Shown here: piece after piece, positions 7,689 to 16,274 of the stretch
How positions within the stretch are numbered: position 1 is the first letter of the stretch
Layout of the letters: every line of letters starts with the position of its first letter
Assembly: GCF_027947595.1 (NCBI RefSeq)
Contig: NZ_CP116257.1
Coordinates: 3,844,001 to 3,908,000 of the forward strand
Source of the DNA: Streptomyces lienomycini
GTDB lineage: Bacteria; Actinomycetota; Actinomycetes; Streptomycetales; Streptomycetaceae
Direction: 5' to 3'
Length of the DNA stretch: 64,000 nucleotides
Program-made: the position numbers and the translations under genes
The notes under the pieces: model-generated
The model's input: the letters and a program-made list of their open reading frames with translations, nothing else
The model's database searches: none
Told to the model about the DNA's origin: nothing

Positions 7689-10220
7689 CTACGTCCAGCG
7701 CATGCCGAGGGCGGAGAGCCGCTCGATCCGCTCCGGGGACAGCGCCGCGGCCCGCGAGCGTTGGTTGCCGATCCACGCGCCCAGGTTGACCCCGCGCTCC
7801 TCCGGGCCCTCGCCGACGGCGATCCGCTCCACGTGCTTCCTCGGCACCCGAAGGTGCCCCTCACGCTCGAAGAACTGCCGGGCGGCCTCGTAGTTCATCG
7901 CCCACTTGTCCGCCTGCGTACGACGAGGGGCCGGCTTCTCGTCCTCGGCGGCGGGCGCGATCCCGAGGACCTGTTCGCACATCCACTGCTGCACGGTGGT
8001 GAGACGGTCCCAACCGAGCTGGACCGACCGGACCCACCGGCCGAGATCCTCACCCTGGCGCACGACCGCACCCGGCTCCACCGGCAGCGCCCCGCCGGTC
8101 TCCAGGTGCCCGCGGACGAGGTGGAACGCGCGCTGCCACTCCACCGGCCAGGCCGGGCACCAGGCGGGGTCGATGTCCGCCAGCCGCTCGCGCCGCTCCT
8201 CGGACAGCCCCCCGGCCGCCGACCGCACCGGCAGTCCCTCGGCCCGCAGCTGCCCGGCCTCCGGCGTCCTGCGGGCGGCGGCCCGCTGGTTCTTCAGCCA
8301 GACACCCACCCGGTGGCCCTGGTGGGTGGCGTCCAGTGGCGCGAGCAGGTGCCCGTTCGCCTCGGCCCAGCCACGGGCCGCCGCGAGACCCTCCTCCCAC
8401 GCGACGTCGAAGTGGGACCAGACCATGCCGAACGCCTCCAACCGCTCGACGCGGTCCGCGTCCATGCCGCCGCGGGCGTGGAAACGCCGGGCGTCGGCGA
8501 TCCACTGCCCCAGCGGGAAGCCGGCGAGCGAGGCCGGCCACGCAGCGCTCTCGTCGGCCTCCCCGGCCTCCGCCGTCTCGACCGCCGGGCCGCCCCCGAC
8601 GGCGGGCACGCGGTAGGTGAACGGCACCTTCAGGTCACCGTGGAGCCGGCTGTAGAGGCCGGCGGCCTCGACGCCGCGTCGCCAGTGGGCGTGCTCCGGG
8701 TTCAGCACGCGCAGGCTGATGAACGCGGCCAGCTGCCTGGGATCACGGGGAGTGGAGAACTTCAACAACTCCCGTGCCGGCACCGACAGCCCGTCGCCCC
8801 GGCCGTCCTCACCGTCCACCCCGTTACGGCTCTGCACCCCCCGGACGTCGCTCCGCGCCTGCTGTTCGGCGAGCTGCTCGACGACTCGGGCGTCGTGCGC
8901 CCGCAGCGCCTCCAGGAGCTTCGCCAACCCGCCGTACGCGCGGCTGGTGAGCATGTTGTCGGCCGTCTCGCCGGGCCCGAGCAGAACCGGCACGACCAGG
9001 GAGGCGACTTTGCCCTCGCCGGGCCGCACCCGCAGCGCCCGGCCGACGGCCTGGACGAGGTCCGGCATGGAGCCGCGTACGTCGGCGAAGTAGACGGAGT
9101 CGCAGCTCCTGATGTCGACGCCCTCGCCCAGGACCTTCACCGAGCCCAGGAAGCCCTTCTCCATGGCGGTGCCGTCCGTGGCGATCCCGGCCGCGAACGC
9201 GTCGAGAACCCGCCGCCGGTGGCCCGGCCGGTGCTCGCCGCACAGCCAGTCGGCCCAGACGGTCCTCGGGTACAGCTCCGGATCAACGCTGTGCAGCCGC
9301 GCGGCGACGCCGGGAAGACCGGCCGCGAACGCCTCGGCCTCCTTGACGACGTGATGGAAGACCAACGTGCGCCGGAACCCCTCCTGCGAGGACGCCTTCA
9401 CCAGGGCGGTCTGCAGCGCGGCGAGCCGGGCCCCGCGCACCTCGTCCGAGCGGTCCTCGGCACCCGCGAGCTGCCTGGCCCGGAGCTGAGCGTCGGTGAT
9501 GTCCACGCACACCACCCGGTACGGCGCGCAGATCCCCCGGTCGATCGCCTCCGACAGCGTCAGCGTGTGGCAGCGGGCGCCGAACGGCCCGTCCGGATCG
9601 TCCTCCATGGACGCGACCAGCCCACCCGGTGCGCCCTCGGCGTCCTCGCCCAGCTGCCACAGGCGGGGGGTGGCCGTCATGTACAGGCGGCGCAGGGACG
9701 GGATGCGGGTGTTGTCGTGGACGACCGCCCAGGGCTTGCCCAGCCGTCCCGACGTCCGGTGCGCCTCGTCGACCACGATCAGGTCCCACCCAGGGAGGCC
9801 GGCCCGGTGCGCGCGCTCCAGCGTGCCCAGCCCGAGGGAGGCGTAGGTGGCGAACACGGTGATCCTGCGGAACGGCCGCACCCAGTCGACCAGTTCCCCC
9901 GCGTCCGTGGTGTTGGGGAAGGCCGCGTCCTCGCCGCGCAGGGACGAGACTCCGATCACGGGGCCGGTGCGGCCGCCCGCACGCCACCCGGCCGCGGTCT
10001 GGGTGAGCAGGTCGAGCGAGGGGACGAGCACCAGCACCCGGCCGGCCCGCAGCTCCTCCGCGGCGCGCACGGCGACGAGGGTCTTGCCGGTTCCGGTCGC
10101 CATGACGGCCTGTGTCCGCAGACCCCGCTCGGGGACCGTCGACCGGGGAGGCAGATCGAGCGCTCGCAGCACCGCGTCCACCGCTTCGCGCTGGTGCGGG
10201 CGGAGCTTGTGCGCTGCCAT
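7689..10220 (-). CDS. DEAD/DEAH-box helicase with four helicase-associated (HA) repeats
   Basis: This 843-residue protein carries a superfamily 2 helicase core: Q-motif-like LRPHQREAV at 6-14, Walker A ATGTGKT at 41-47, DEAH at 151-154, motif III TATPR, and a second RecA domain ending in a Q..GR.LR motif (LVQAVGRALRVR). The C-terminal third holds four degenerate HA repeats of about 70 residues, each ending in LGxWIxxxR...L..LGMxW-like blocks (last: NLGAWIGNQRSR...LSALGMRWT). Such stand-alone helicases are common in Streptomyces and their cellular job is unsettled; defence or DNA repair roles have been suggested. No methylase or nuclease partner is adjacent. Confidence 0.88.
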   Translation of the reverse strand: MAAHKLRPHQREAVDAVLRALDLPPRSTVPERGLRTQAVMATGTGKTLVAVRAAEELRAGRVLVLVPSLDLLTQTAAGWRAGGRTGPVIGVSSLRGEDAAFPNTTDAGELVDWVRPFRRITVFATYASLGLGTLERAHRAGLPGWDLIVVDEAHRTSGRLGKPWAVVHDNTRIPSLRRLYMTATPRLWQLGEDAEGAPGGLVASMEDDPDGPFGARCHTLTLSEAIDRGICAPYRVVCVDITDAQLRARQLAGAEDRSDEVRGARLAALQTALVKASSQEGFRRTLVFHHVVKEAEAFAAGLPGVAARLHSVDPELYPRTVWADWLCGEHRPGHRRRVLDAFAAGIATDGTAMEKGFLGSVKVLGEGVDIRSCDSVYFADVRGSMPDLVQAVGRALRVRPGEGKVASLVVPVLLGPGETADNMLTSRAYGGLAKLLEALRAHDARVVEQLAEQQARSDVRGVQSRNGVDGEDGRGDGLSVPARELLKFSTPRDPRQLAAFISLRVLNPEHAHWRRGVEAAGLYSRLHGDLKVPFTYRVPAVGGGPAVETAEAGEADESAAWPASLAGFPLGQWIADARRFHARGGMDADRVERLEAFGMVWSHFDVAWEEGLAAARGWAEANGHLLAPLDATHQGHRVGVWLKNQRAAARRTPEAGQLRAEGLPVRSAAGGLSEERRERLADIDPAWCPAWPVEWQRAFHLVRGHLETGGALPVEPGAVVRQGEDLGRWVRSVQLGWDRLTTVQQWMCEQVLGIAPAAEDEKPAPRRTQADKWAMNYEAARQFFEREGHLRVPRKHVERIAVGEGPEERGVNLGAWIGNQRSRAAALSPERIERLSALGMRWT

Positions 10221-10257
10221 GGTGATCGGACTCCCTTCCGTACGCGGTGGGAGTCTC

Positions 10258-10845
10258 TCACGTGGCCGCCGGCCGGACCGGCCCGCCGAAGCGCAGGCCG
10301 TCGAAGAGGATCGCCGTGATGTGCGCGGCCTCGTCGCGCCACCCCTCGGTGGGGCGCATCGCGCAGATGCCTCCCAGCGCGCGCAGCAGGGTGCGTCCGC
10401 CGACGTCGTGACGGAGGGTGCCGGCCGCGGTCCCCGCGTCGAGGAGCCGGTCGAGTGCCTTCTCCATCTGCGTGCGGGCGTCGTCGAAGACCGGTGAATC
10501 CGTCGCCATGATGCTCTCCAGCGCCACGGCCATCCCCTTGCCCACGGCCGCGTGCTCCACGAGCAGCAGCAGGAAGCGACGCAGCGCCTCGTCCGGGGCG
10601 TGCCGGTCGAGCAGTTCCCCCGGGGCGGCGCACAGTTCGTCGACCTCCTGGCGGTAGACGGCCTCCACGAGGGCCTCACGGGTGTCGAAGTGGCGGTAGA
10701 GCGTTCCGACCGCCACCCCGGCCTGCCGGGCGATCTCCTTCACGTGGGCGTCGGCGTCCCCGGTGAGGAACGCCTCCCGCGCCGCGGTGAGGAGTGCCTC
10801 GCGGTTGCCCCGCGCATCGGAGCGCAGCGGACGTGATGACGGCAA
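10258..10845 (-). CDS. TetR-family regulator of the adjacent SDR gene
   Basis: The 195-residue product has the HTH FLTGDADAHVKEIARQAGVA followed by VGTLYRHFDTREALVEAVYR (about residues 26-65) and a variable ligand domain. The start is TTG, chosen because GGGAGG lies six bases upstream and the HTH begins at the usual distance. It is divergent from the SDR oxidoreductase at 10923, with TGAACC-type palindromes between them, which fits a repressor of that gene and of itself. It sits 37 bases before the helicase gene on the same strand, so the helicase may be partly co-transcribed. Confidence 0.9.
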   Translation of the reverse strand: MPSSRPLRSDARGNREALLTAAREAFLTGDADAHVKEIARQAGVAVGTLYRHFDTREALVEAVYRQEVDELCAAPGELLDRHAPDEALRRFLLLLVEHAAVGKGMAVALESIMATDSPVFDDARTQMEKALDRLLDAGTAAGTLRHDVGGRTLLRALGGICAMRPTEGWRDEAAHITAILFDGLRFGGPVRPAAT

Positions 10846-10862
10846 GGGGGGCCTCCCTATGG

Positions 10863-10901
10863 TGAACCAGGTTCAGGTTAGAGTATCCGGAGTCAGGTTC
10901 A
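10863..10901. promoter_or_regulatory. TetR operator, palindrome TGAACCAGGTTCA
   Basis: A perfect 13-bp palindrome (10863-10875) is followed by another GGTTCA half-site at 10896-10901. TGAACC/GGTTCA is a recurring TetR recognition pattern, and the site lies between the divergent TetR and SDR genes. Confidence 0.7.
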
Positions 10902-10922
10902 CTTTACTGGAGAGGTACTCCC

Positions 10923-11696
10923 ATGACAGTCGTGGAAGAAGGGCTCAACGGCCTGCGCGTGCTGGTCACCGGTGGCAGCCGCGGGCTCGGCGAGGCAACC
11001 GCCCGCCGGTTCGCCGCCGCGGGCGCGACGGTGCTGACGGCCTCGCGCAGCGCGCCCCCGCAGGACCTGCCGGCCACGTACATCCCCGCGGACCTCGCCA
11101 CCGAGCAAGGCGTGGCGGAACTCGGCCGACGCGTCCTCGACAGCGTCGGCGGGGTGGACGTCCTGGTCGACAACGCGGGTGCCGCGAGCGCCCCGGCGCC
11201 GACCCTGCGGCGGTCGGACGAGTCGTGGCGCGCGGACCTGGCGATGAACCTGCTCAGTGCCGTCCGGTTGGACCGGGTCCTGGTGCCCGGGATGGTCGAG
11301 CGGGGTTCCGGGGTGGTCGTGCACGTCTCGTCGATCGCGAGCCGCCTGCCGCAGCGCACCGAGGCGTCCTACGCCGCGGCCAAGGCGGCGCTCAACGCCT
11401 ACAGCCGCGAGCTGGCGACCGAGGTGGGCGAGCACGGAGTGCGCGTGGTGTGCGTCCTGCCGGGCTTCGTGGCCACCGAGGGTGCCGTCCGGCATCTTCA
11501 GACGATGGCCGACCAGCAGGGCACCGGGCTGGAGCAGGTCCAACAGCAGATCGCGGACCATCTGAACGTGCCGATGGGCCGGCCCGGCGATCCCGAGGAC
11601 GTGGCGGAGATGATCGCGTTCCTCGCGTCCGGGCGCGGGAAGTGGCTGACGGGAGCCGAGTTCCGGGTCGACGGCGGCATCATCCCGGTCGTGTGA
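10923..11696 (+). CDS. Short-chain dehydrogenase/reductase (SDR)
   Basis: This 257-residue Rossmann oxidoreductase has the classical SDR pattern: cofactor motif VTGGSRGLGEA at residues 16-26, NAG (VDNAGAA), catalytic Ser in HVSSIASR and YxxxK in SYAAAKAALN. The C-terminal FRVDGGIIPVV is typical of the family. NADP(H) preference is suggested by the basic residue after the second beta-strand (TASRSA). The substrate is unknown. It is divergent from a TetR repressor and followed 61 bases later by a VOC-family gene, so the two may form an operon. Confidence 0.9.
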   Translation: MTVVEEGLNGLRVLVTGGSRGLGEATARRFAAAGATVLTASRSAPPQDLPATYIPADLATEQGVAELGRRVLDSVGGVDVLVDNAGAASAPAPTLRRSDESWRADLAMNLLSAVRLDRVLVPGMVERGSGVVVHVSSIASRLPQRTEASYAAAKAALNAYSRELATEVGEHGVRVVCVLPGFVATEGAVRHLQTMADQQGTGLEQVQQQIADHLNVPMGRPGDPEDVAEMIAFLASGRGKWLTGAEFRVDGGIIPVV

Positions 11697-11757
11697 GCCC
11701 CGCCCGGACAGCGAACGACGAACGACGAACAACCAACATCGAACATCGGAGACGACC

Positions 11758-12126
11758 ATGAACATCAGCCTCGGCGCCGTGATCATCGACGCGGCCGAAC
11801 CGGAACCCGAAAGTGCCTTCTGGCACCGGATGCTGGGCGGCTCGGTCACGAGGACCGAGACCCATCACTTCCTCCGGGCGGACGGCTTCCCGGTGATCGT
11901 CGTCCAGCGGGCGCCCGAGCAGCTGCCGCCGACATGGCCGGCGGGCGGCGCGCAGCAGATGCACGTCGATCTGACGACGGACGACCTCGCGGCGGCGGAC
12001 GCGACGGCGCTCGCGGCCGGCGCACGCCGGCTCGATCCCACCGAGGACGTCGACCCCGCGGTACGGAAGGGCGGCAGGGTCTACGCCAGCCCCGCCGGCC
12101 ACCCGTTCTGCCTGCGGTCGGCCTGA
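11758..12126 (+). CDS. VOC-family (glyoxalase-like) protein
   Basis: This 122-residue protein has two beta-alpha-beta-beta-beta modules typical of the vicinal oxygen chelate fold: SLGAVIIDAAEPEPESAFWH opens module one, and QMHVDLTTDDLAAADATALA opens module two. It ends in YASPAGHPFCLRS, a common ending for Streptomyces glyoxalase-like proteins. Such small proteins act as dioxygenases, isomerases or resistance binding proteins; nothing here chooses among them. It follows the SDR gene on the same strand. The upstream gap contains a short AACGACG-like tandem run without evident role. Confidence 0.82.
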   Translation: MNISLGAVIIDAAEPEPESAFWHRMLGGSVTRTETHHFLRADGFPVIVVQRAPEQLPPTWPAGGAQQMHVDLTTDDLAAADATALAAGARRLDPTEDVDPAVRKGGRVYASPAGHPFCLRSA

Positions 12127-12154
12127 GCGTGGGCACCGCTCGCGTGCGTGGCGA

Positions 12155-12556
12155 TCACTGCGCGGACGCGAGCAGGTGCTCCCGGCCGAACATGGAAGCG
12201 GCTGCCCGCGCGGTCGGCGTACCGGAGTCCAGGTCCGCGCCGGCCCGGCGCAGCACGGTCACCACGTCGTCCGCGCCCTTGAACAGGGCGCCGGCGATGG
12301 GGGACTGGTCCCGGTCGTTGCGGAGGTCCGGGTCGGCGCCGTGCCGGAGCAGGGCCCGCACGGTGTCGGCGTGAGCGTGGTACGCGGCGAGCATGAGCAG
12401 GGTGTTGCCCGCCGGGTCGCGTACGTCCACGGGCAGCCCGTGCGCCAGGAACTCCGCCAGCTGTTCGGTGCTGCCCTCCCGGGCCAGATCCATGGCGATG
12501 GCCACGACGCGCTCCGTCTGCTCGGGAGTCAGCCCACCACTGCTGTGCATGTCCAT
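12155..12556 (-). CDS. Ankyrin-repeat protein downstream of catalase
   Basis: This 133-residue protein has three recognisable ankyrin units, including DPAGNTLLMLAAYHAHADTV, then RALLRHGADPDLRNDRDQ and a unit ending VTVLRRAGADLDSGT. The start at MDMHSSGG was chosen because GGAGAG lies just upstream; a longer ORF to 12577 lacks a binding site. It lies after the catalase gene on the same strand, separated by a strong hairpin. Ankyrin proteins next to catalases (AnkB with KatB in Pseudomonas) support catalase activity or oxidative-stress resistance, and a like role is inferred here. Confidence 0.85.
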   Translation of the reverse strand: MDMHSSGGLTPEQTERVVAIAMDLAREGSTEQLAEFLAHGLPVDVRDPAGNTLLMLAAYHAHADTVRALLRHGADPDLRNDRDQSPIAGALFKGADDVVTVLRRAGADLDSGTPTARAAASMFGREHLLASAQ

Positions 12557-12580
12557 GAAGTCTCTCCGTGGCGGCACGCC

Positions 12581-12621
12581 CGCGCCGGCGTGGGCACATC
12601 ACGTGTGCCCACGCCGGCGCG
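12581..12621. terminator. Long perfect hairpin between catalase and ankyrin genes
   Basis: Eighteen bases (12581-12598) pair perfectly with 12604-12621 across a 5-base loop. The hairpin starts 34 bases after the catalase stop and ends 25 bases before the ankyrin start. It could terminate most catalase transcripts, or protect catalase mRNA and lower ankyrin expression relative to catalase. There is no U-tract. Confidence 0.8.
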
Positions 12622-12655
12622 GTACGGGCGAACCGCGTCTCGCTGACCGGCCGGG

Positions 12656-14119
12656 TCAGAGGTTGCCGGCCGCCAGGGCCTCGATCGCCTTGCGGACGCC
12701 CGCACCGTAGGCCGGGTCGGCCTGGGTGCAGTTGTGGATGTGCCGCTCGATGGTCTGCTCCGAGGCACCGTTGATCGCGCGCGCCGTGTTCTCGAAGAGA
12801 ACCTGCTGCTGCTCGGAGCTCATCTGCCGGAACAGGTTGCCGGGCTGCTCGAAGTAGTTGTCGTCGTCCTCGCGGTAGTTGAACCGGTCGGCGACGGCAC
12901 CCACGGCCTGGCTCGGCTCGCGGTAGGCGGGCTGCTCCTGCCAGCGTCCGTAGGAGTTGGGCTCGATGCCCGGGGTGGCTCCCTGGTTGCCGTCGACGCG
13001 CATGCCGCCGTCGCGGTGGTAGGAGTTCACCGGGTTCCTCGGGGCGTTGACCGGGATCTGGTGGTGGTTGACGCCGAGGCGGTAGCGCTGGGCGTCACCG
13101 TAGGAGAAGAGCCGGCCCTGCAGCATCCTGTCGGGGGAGAAGCTGATGCCCGGGACCACGTTGGCCGGGCTGAAGGCGGCCTGCTCGACGTCCGCGAAGT
13201 AGTTGTCGGGGTTGCGGTTGAGCTCCCACTCGCCGACCTCGATCAGCGGGTAGTCCTTCTTCGACCAGACCTTCGTGAGGTCGAAGGGGTGGAAGCGGTA
13301 GTTCTCCGCGTCGGCCTCCGGCATGACCTGGATGAACAGCTTCCACTTCGGGAAGTCGCCGTCCTCGATCGCGTTGAAGAGGTCGCCCTGGTGGGACTCG
13401 CGGTCCTTGCCGACGAGGGCCTCGGCCTCGGCGTCGGTGAGGTTCTTGATGCCCTGCTGGGTGCGGTGGTGGAACTTGACCCAGAACCGCTCGCCCTCGG
13501 CGTTGATCAGGCTGTAGGTGTGCGAGCCGAAGCCGTGCATGTGCCGGTACGAGGCCGGGATGCCGCGCTCCGACATCACGATCGTGACCTGGTGCAGCGC
13601 CTCGGGGAGGTTGGTCCAGAAGTCCCAGTTGTTCTCCGGGCTGCGCATGTTGGTGCGCGGGTCGCGCTTCACCGCGTGGTTGAGGTCCGGGAACTTCAGC
13701 GGGTCGCGGAAGAAGAACACGGGGGTGTTGTTGCCGACGAGGTCCCAGTTGCCCTCCTCGGTGTAGAACTTGACGGCGAAACCGCGGATGTCGCGTTCGG
13801 CGTCGGCGGCGCCGCGCTCACCCGCGACCGTGGAGAACCGGGTGAACAGAGGAGTCTTCTTGCCGATCTCGGAGAAGATCTTCGCGCTCGTGTAGCGCGT
13901 GATGTCGTGAGTGACCGTGAAGGTGCCGAACGCGCCGGAGCCCTTGGCGTGCATCCGGCGCTCCGGGATGACCTCGCGGTCGAAGTGGGCGAGCTTCTCC
14001 AGGAACCACACGTCCTGCAGCAGCATCGGTCCGCGCGGGCCGGACGTCAGGGAGTTCTGGTTGTCCGGAACCGGTGCACCGGCAACCGTGGTCAGCGGCT
14101 TCTGGTTGTTCTCAGGCAA
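12656..14119 (-). CDS. katA: Monofunctional heme catalase
   Basis: This 487-residue clade 3-sized catalase degrades hydrogen peroxide in the cytoplasm. Distal His57 lies in [12 protein letters not shown], distal Asn near 130 in [13 protein letters not shown], and the heme-ligand Tyr340 in [14 protein letters not shown]. The start is TTG: GAGGAGC lies eight bases upstream and the N-terminus [10 protein letters not shown] matches Streptomyces catalases. The gene is divergent from the Fur-family regulator at 14309, which in S. coelicolor (CatR) represses catA until oxidised by peroxide. An ankyrin gene follows on the same strand. The symbol is given by homology. Confidence 0.95.
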   Translation of the reverse strand: MPENNQKPLTTVAGAPVPDNQNSLTSGPRGPMLLQDVWFLEKLAHFDREVIPERRMHAKGSGAFGTFTVTHDITRYTSAKIFSEIGKKTPLFTRFSTVAGERGAADAERDIRGFAVKFYTEEGNWDLVGNNTPVFFFRDPLKFPDLNHAVKRDPRTNMRSPENNWDFWTNLPEALHQVTIVMSERGIPASYRHMHGFGSHTYSLINAEGERFWVKFHHRTQQGIKNLTDAEAEALVGKDRESHQGDLFNAIEDGDFPKWKLFIQVMPEADAENYRFHPFDLTKVWSKKDYPLIEVGEWELNRNPDNYFADVEQAAFSPANVVPGISFSPDRMLQGRLFSYGDAQRYRLGVNHHQIPVNAPRNPVNSYHRDGGMRVDGNQGATPGIEPNSYGRWQEQPAYREPSQAVGAVADRFNYREDDDNYFEQPGNLFRQMSSEQQQVLFENTARAINGASEQTIERHIHNCTQADPAYGAGVRKAIEALAAGNL

Positions 14120-14257
14120 GGCTTGCTCCTCGGTGTGGTTCTTCGCATGCGCTCAGGGCCTGACGGTCCCGGCCGGCCGACAGCCCGGGGCGAAGCCGCC
14201 CCGCGCGTGTTCCGGCACCACCCTACATTGGACTCGATCTAAGGCAAGGTGCCATCT

Positions 14258-14274
14258 AGAGCGATATCCGCTCT
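14258..14274. promoter_or_regulatory. Dyad in the catalase/catR intergenic region
   Basis: AGAGCG-ATATC-CGCTCT is a perfect 6-bp dyad, 35 bases before the catR start and about 140 upstream of the catalase start. CatR is known to bind palindromes at both promoters; whether this is its site is inferred from position. ATCTA repeats (14237 and 14254) flank it. Confidence 0.45.
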
Positions 14275-14308
14275 TGAACTGACGTCGAAGACTGTTAAGG
14301 TGCTGCGC

Positions 14309-14722
14309 ATGAGTGATCTCCTGGGGCGGCTTCGCGAACGCGGCTGGCGCCTGACCGCGCAGCGGCGCGTGGTCGCCGAGGTCCTCGACGGGGACCACGT
14401 CCACCTGACCGCCGACGAGGTGCACGCCCGAGCGGCGCAGCGGCTGCCCGAGATCTCCCGGGCGACGGTGTACAACACGCTGCGTGAACTGGTGCACCGC
14501 GGCGAGGTCCTCGAGGTGTCGACCGACGGCCGCGCCAAGCGCTACGACCCGAACGCGCACCGCCCCCATCATCACCTGCTCTGCGCGCGCTGCGGCTCGA
14601 TCCGCGACGTGCACCCGACGGGCGACCCGCTCTCGGACCTCCCGCCCTCCCAGTCATTCGGCTTCACGGTCTCCGAGGTCGAAGTGACGTACCGCGGCAT
14701 CTGCCCGGACTGCGCCGCCTGA
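14309..14722 (+). CDS. catR: Fur-family peroxide-responsive repressor CatR
   Basis: The 137-residue protein has the Fur/PerR layout: winged HTH with EISRATVYNTLRELVHRGEV (about residues 50-69), regulatory-site residues in HRPHHHLLCARCG, and two CxxC pairs (CARC, CPDC) that bind structural zinc. It closely resembles S. coelicolor CatR (opening SDLLxRLRxRGWRxTAQRRVV). It is divergent from catalase. In the known system, oxidation of CatR cysteines by peroxide releases repression of the catalase gene and of catR. The start follows AAGG by a usual distance; upstream ORF sequence is promoter DNA. Confidence 0.93.
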   Translation: MSDLLGRLRERGWRLTAQRRVVAEVLDGDHVHLTADEVHARAAQRLPEISRATVYNTLRELVHRGEVLEVSTDGRAKRYDPNAHRPHHHLLCARCGSIRDVHPTGDPLSDLPPSQSFGFTVSEVEVTYRGICPDCAA

Positions 14723-14733
14723 CCGCGCCCCCG

Positions 14734-16122
14734 TCACCTGCCGCGTCGCCGGGCCCGTCCGAAGGGGGAACGCCGTCGCCTCCGCTCGGGAGTGACGGCG
14801 CCGGGGGCGGACAGGCGCAGCGATATGCGGCGGCGCGCGACCAGGCCGACCACGATCAGCAGCAGGAACGGCAACCAGGCGATCGCGTACGCGACACCGT
14901 AATGGTGCAGGTCCAGGATCGACCGGCGCGCATCCACGTCGCTGCTGTTGACGCCGAAGTACGCCAGCAGCAGCGCGGGCGGAAGCGCGAGGAGCGAACC
15001 GACGGCGATCACCGCGGCCAGTACCCGGTCCCGGTCCTCGGCGTACTGCTGGGACGCCGTCTCCAGATCGACGCGGCGCGTCGCGAGTACCGCGTTCACG
15101 CGCTCGACGATGCGGGACGTGTTGGCCAGCGCGTCCGCCAGCGACGAGACGTCGCGCAAGGAGGAGTGGAAGCTCTCGACCAGCAGCTCCGGTATGAGGA
15201 TCGTGTCGGCGTACGCCTCGACGCTGAAGCTCAGGTCGAGCTGGAGATCATTGAGTCTGCGCGAGAGCTGCGCGACCAGGGCACGGGCGTCGTCCGTCGT
15301 CTCGACCGCCGCGTCCCGGTCGAGCTCCAGCGCCTCGAACGCCTGCCGCCGGACGCGGTGCACGGACGCGACCGCGGTGAGGATGCCGGCAGCGGCCAGC
15401 GCGAACGCGTTCTCCGTCGCGGGCGCGTACCCGACGATCAACGACACGCCTCTGCCGTGCGCGACCATGGTCTGCCCGGCGTTGTTCAACGTCTCGGGCC
15501 GCCGGATGCCCAGCGTGGCGCCGGTGCCGCTGTCCAGCGTGCCGCGCAGCACGATGGTCACCACCTCCCGGCCGACCGCGTCGCCGACTCTGTGCTCGGC
15601 CAACAGCCCTCGTGCCAGTGCCGCTCCGGGGAAGACGCTCTGGTGGACGTTGCGGCCGAACTCGAGCGCCGGCCGGCCGGCGGGCCGGTCGTCAGCGCCG
15701 TCGTACGCGCGCAGACGCTCGTCGAGCCATGCGCACATCGGCACCCCTGCGACGCGTATCGCGGAGCGGTCCTGCCAGGTGGCGTACAGGGTCTCGGCGA
15801 TCACGTCCGGGTCGTCCGCGCCCTCGGCGATCTCGACGTCCACGAAGAGCAGCGGGTCCCTGCGGGGCGTGACGGCCAGGGTGACCGTCGCACCGTCGAC
15901 CCGGGCCGCGTTCGGCGGCAACGTGATCTCGGAGACACGTTCGTGCAGCACCAGCCGGGGCAGCAGCTGTCCGGCGGCCTCGACGTGGGTGGCGAACCGG
16001 CCGAGGCCGAGCGCCTCGGTCAGCGGACGGAGCGCGTCGTCGGGCACGCGCGCCTGCGGCGTGAGGTTGTACATCAGCAGCAGGCGGGTACGAGTCCTGA
16101 CCGCCGCGTCGGACCGTGGCAC
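14734..16122 (-). CDS. CorA-like membrane protein
   Basis: This 462-residue protein has a large N-terminal soluble part (1-370), partly helical (HRVRRQAFEALELDRDAAVE, SRRLNDLQLDLSFSVEAYAD), followed by two hydrophobic segments (VLAAVIAVGSLLALPPALLLAYF and YGVAYAIAWLPFLLLIVVGL) and an Arg-rich tail. That is the CorA/ZntB topology. The loop after the first span reads YFGVN, where CorA transporters have GMN, so magnesium transport is uncertain. The GTG start at 16122 has GGAGGGGA upstream. It is divergent from the PucR regulator and not obviously linked to it. Confidence 0.7.
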   Translation of the reverse strand: MPRSDAAVRTRTRLLLMYNLTPQARVPDDALRPLTEALGLGRFATHVEAAGQLLPRLVLHERVSEITLPPNAARVDGATVTLAVTPRRDPLLFVDVEIAEGADDPDVIAETLYATWQDRSAIRVAGVPMCAWLDERLRAYDGADDRPAGRPALEFGRNVHQSVFPGAALARGLLAEHRVGDAVGREVVTIVLRGTLDSGTGATLGIRRPETLNNAGQTMVAHGRGVSLIVGYAPATENAFALAAAGILTAVASVHRVRRQAFEALELDRDAAVETTDDARALVAQLSRRLNDLQLDLSFSVEAYADTILIPELLVESFHSSLRDVSSLADALANTSRIVERVNAVLATRRVDLETASQQYAEDRDRVLAAVIAVGSLLALPPALLLAYFGVNSSDVDARRSILDLHHYGVAYAIAWLPFLLLIVVGLVARRRISLRLSAPGAVTPERRRRRSPFGRARRRGR

Positions 16123-16274
16123 AGCTTCCCCTCCGGCCGGCACCCGTGTGGGGCAGCAGTCTAGGGGGCGCGGCAGGAGGCCGGGGCCGGAATGGGAAGG
16201 ACTCCGGCCCGGCCGCACGACCACCCGCCGAGGGCGGGCGACCGCAGCGGCCGGCGGGCGACCATGATGGACCC

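Noticed and set aside
7314..10319. A 1001-codon plus-strand frame beginning with genuine MBL-like residues
   Set aside because: Only the first 80 codons resemble a protein family; the rest is antisense to the helicase gene.
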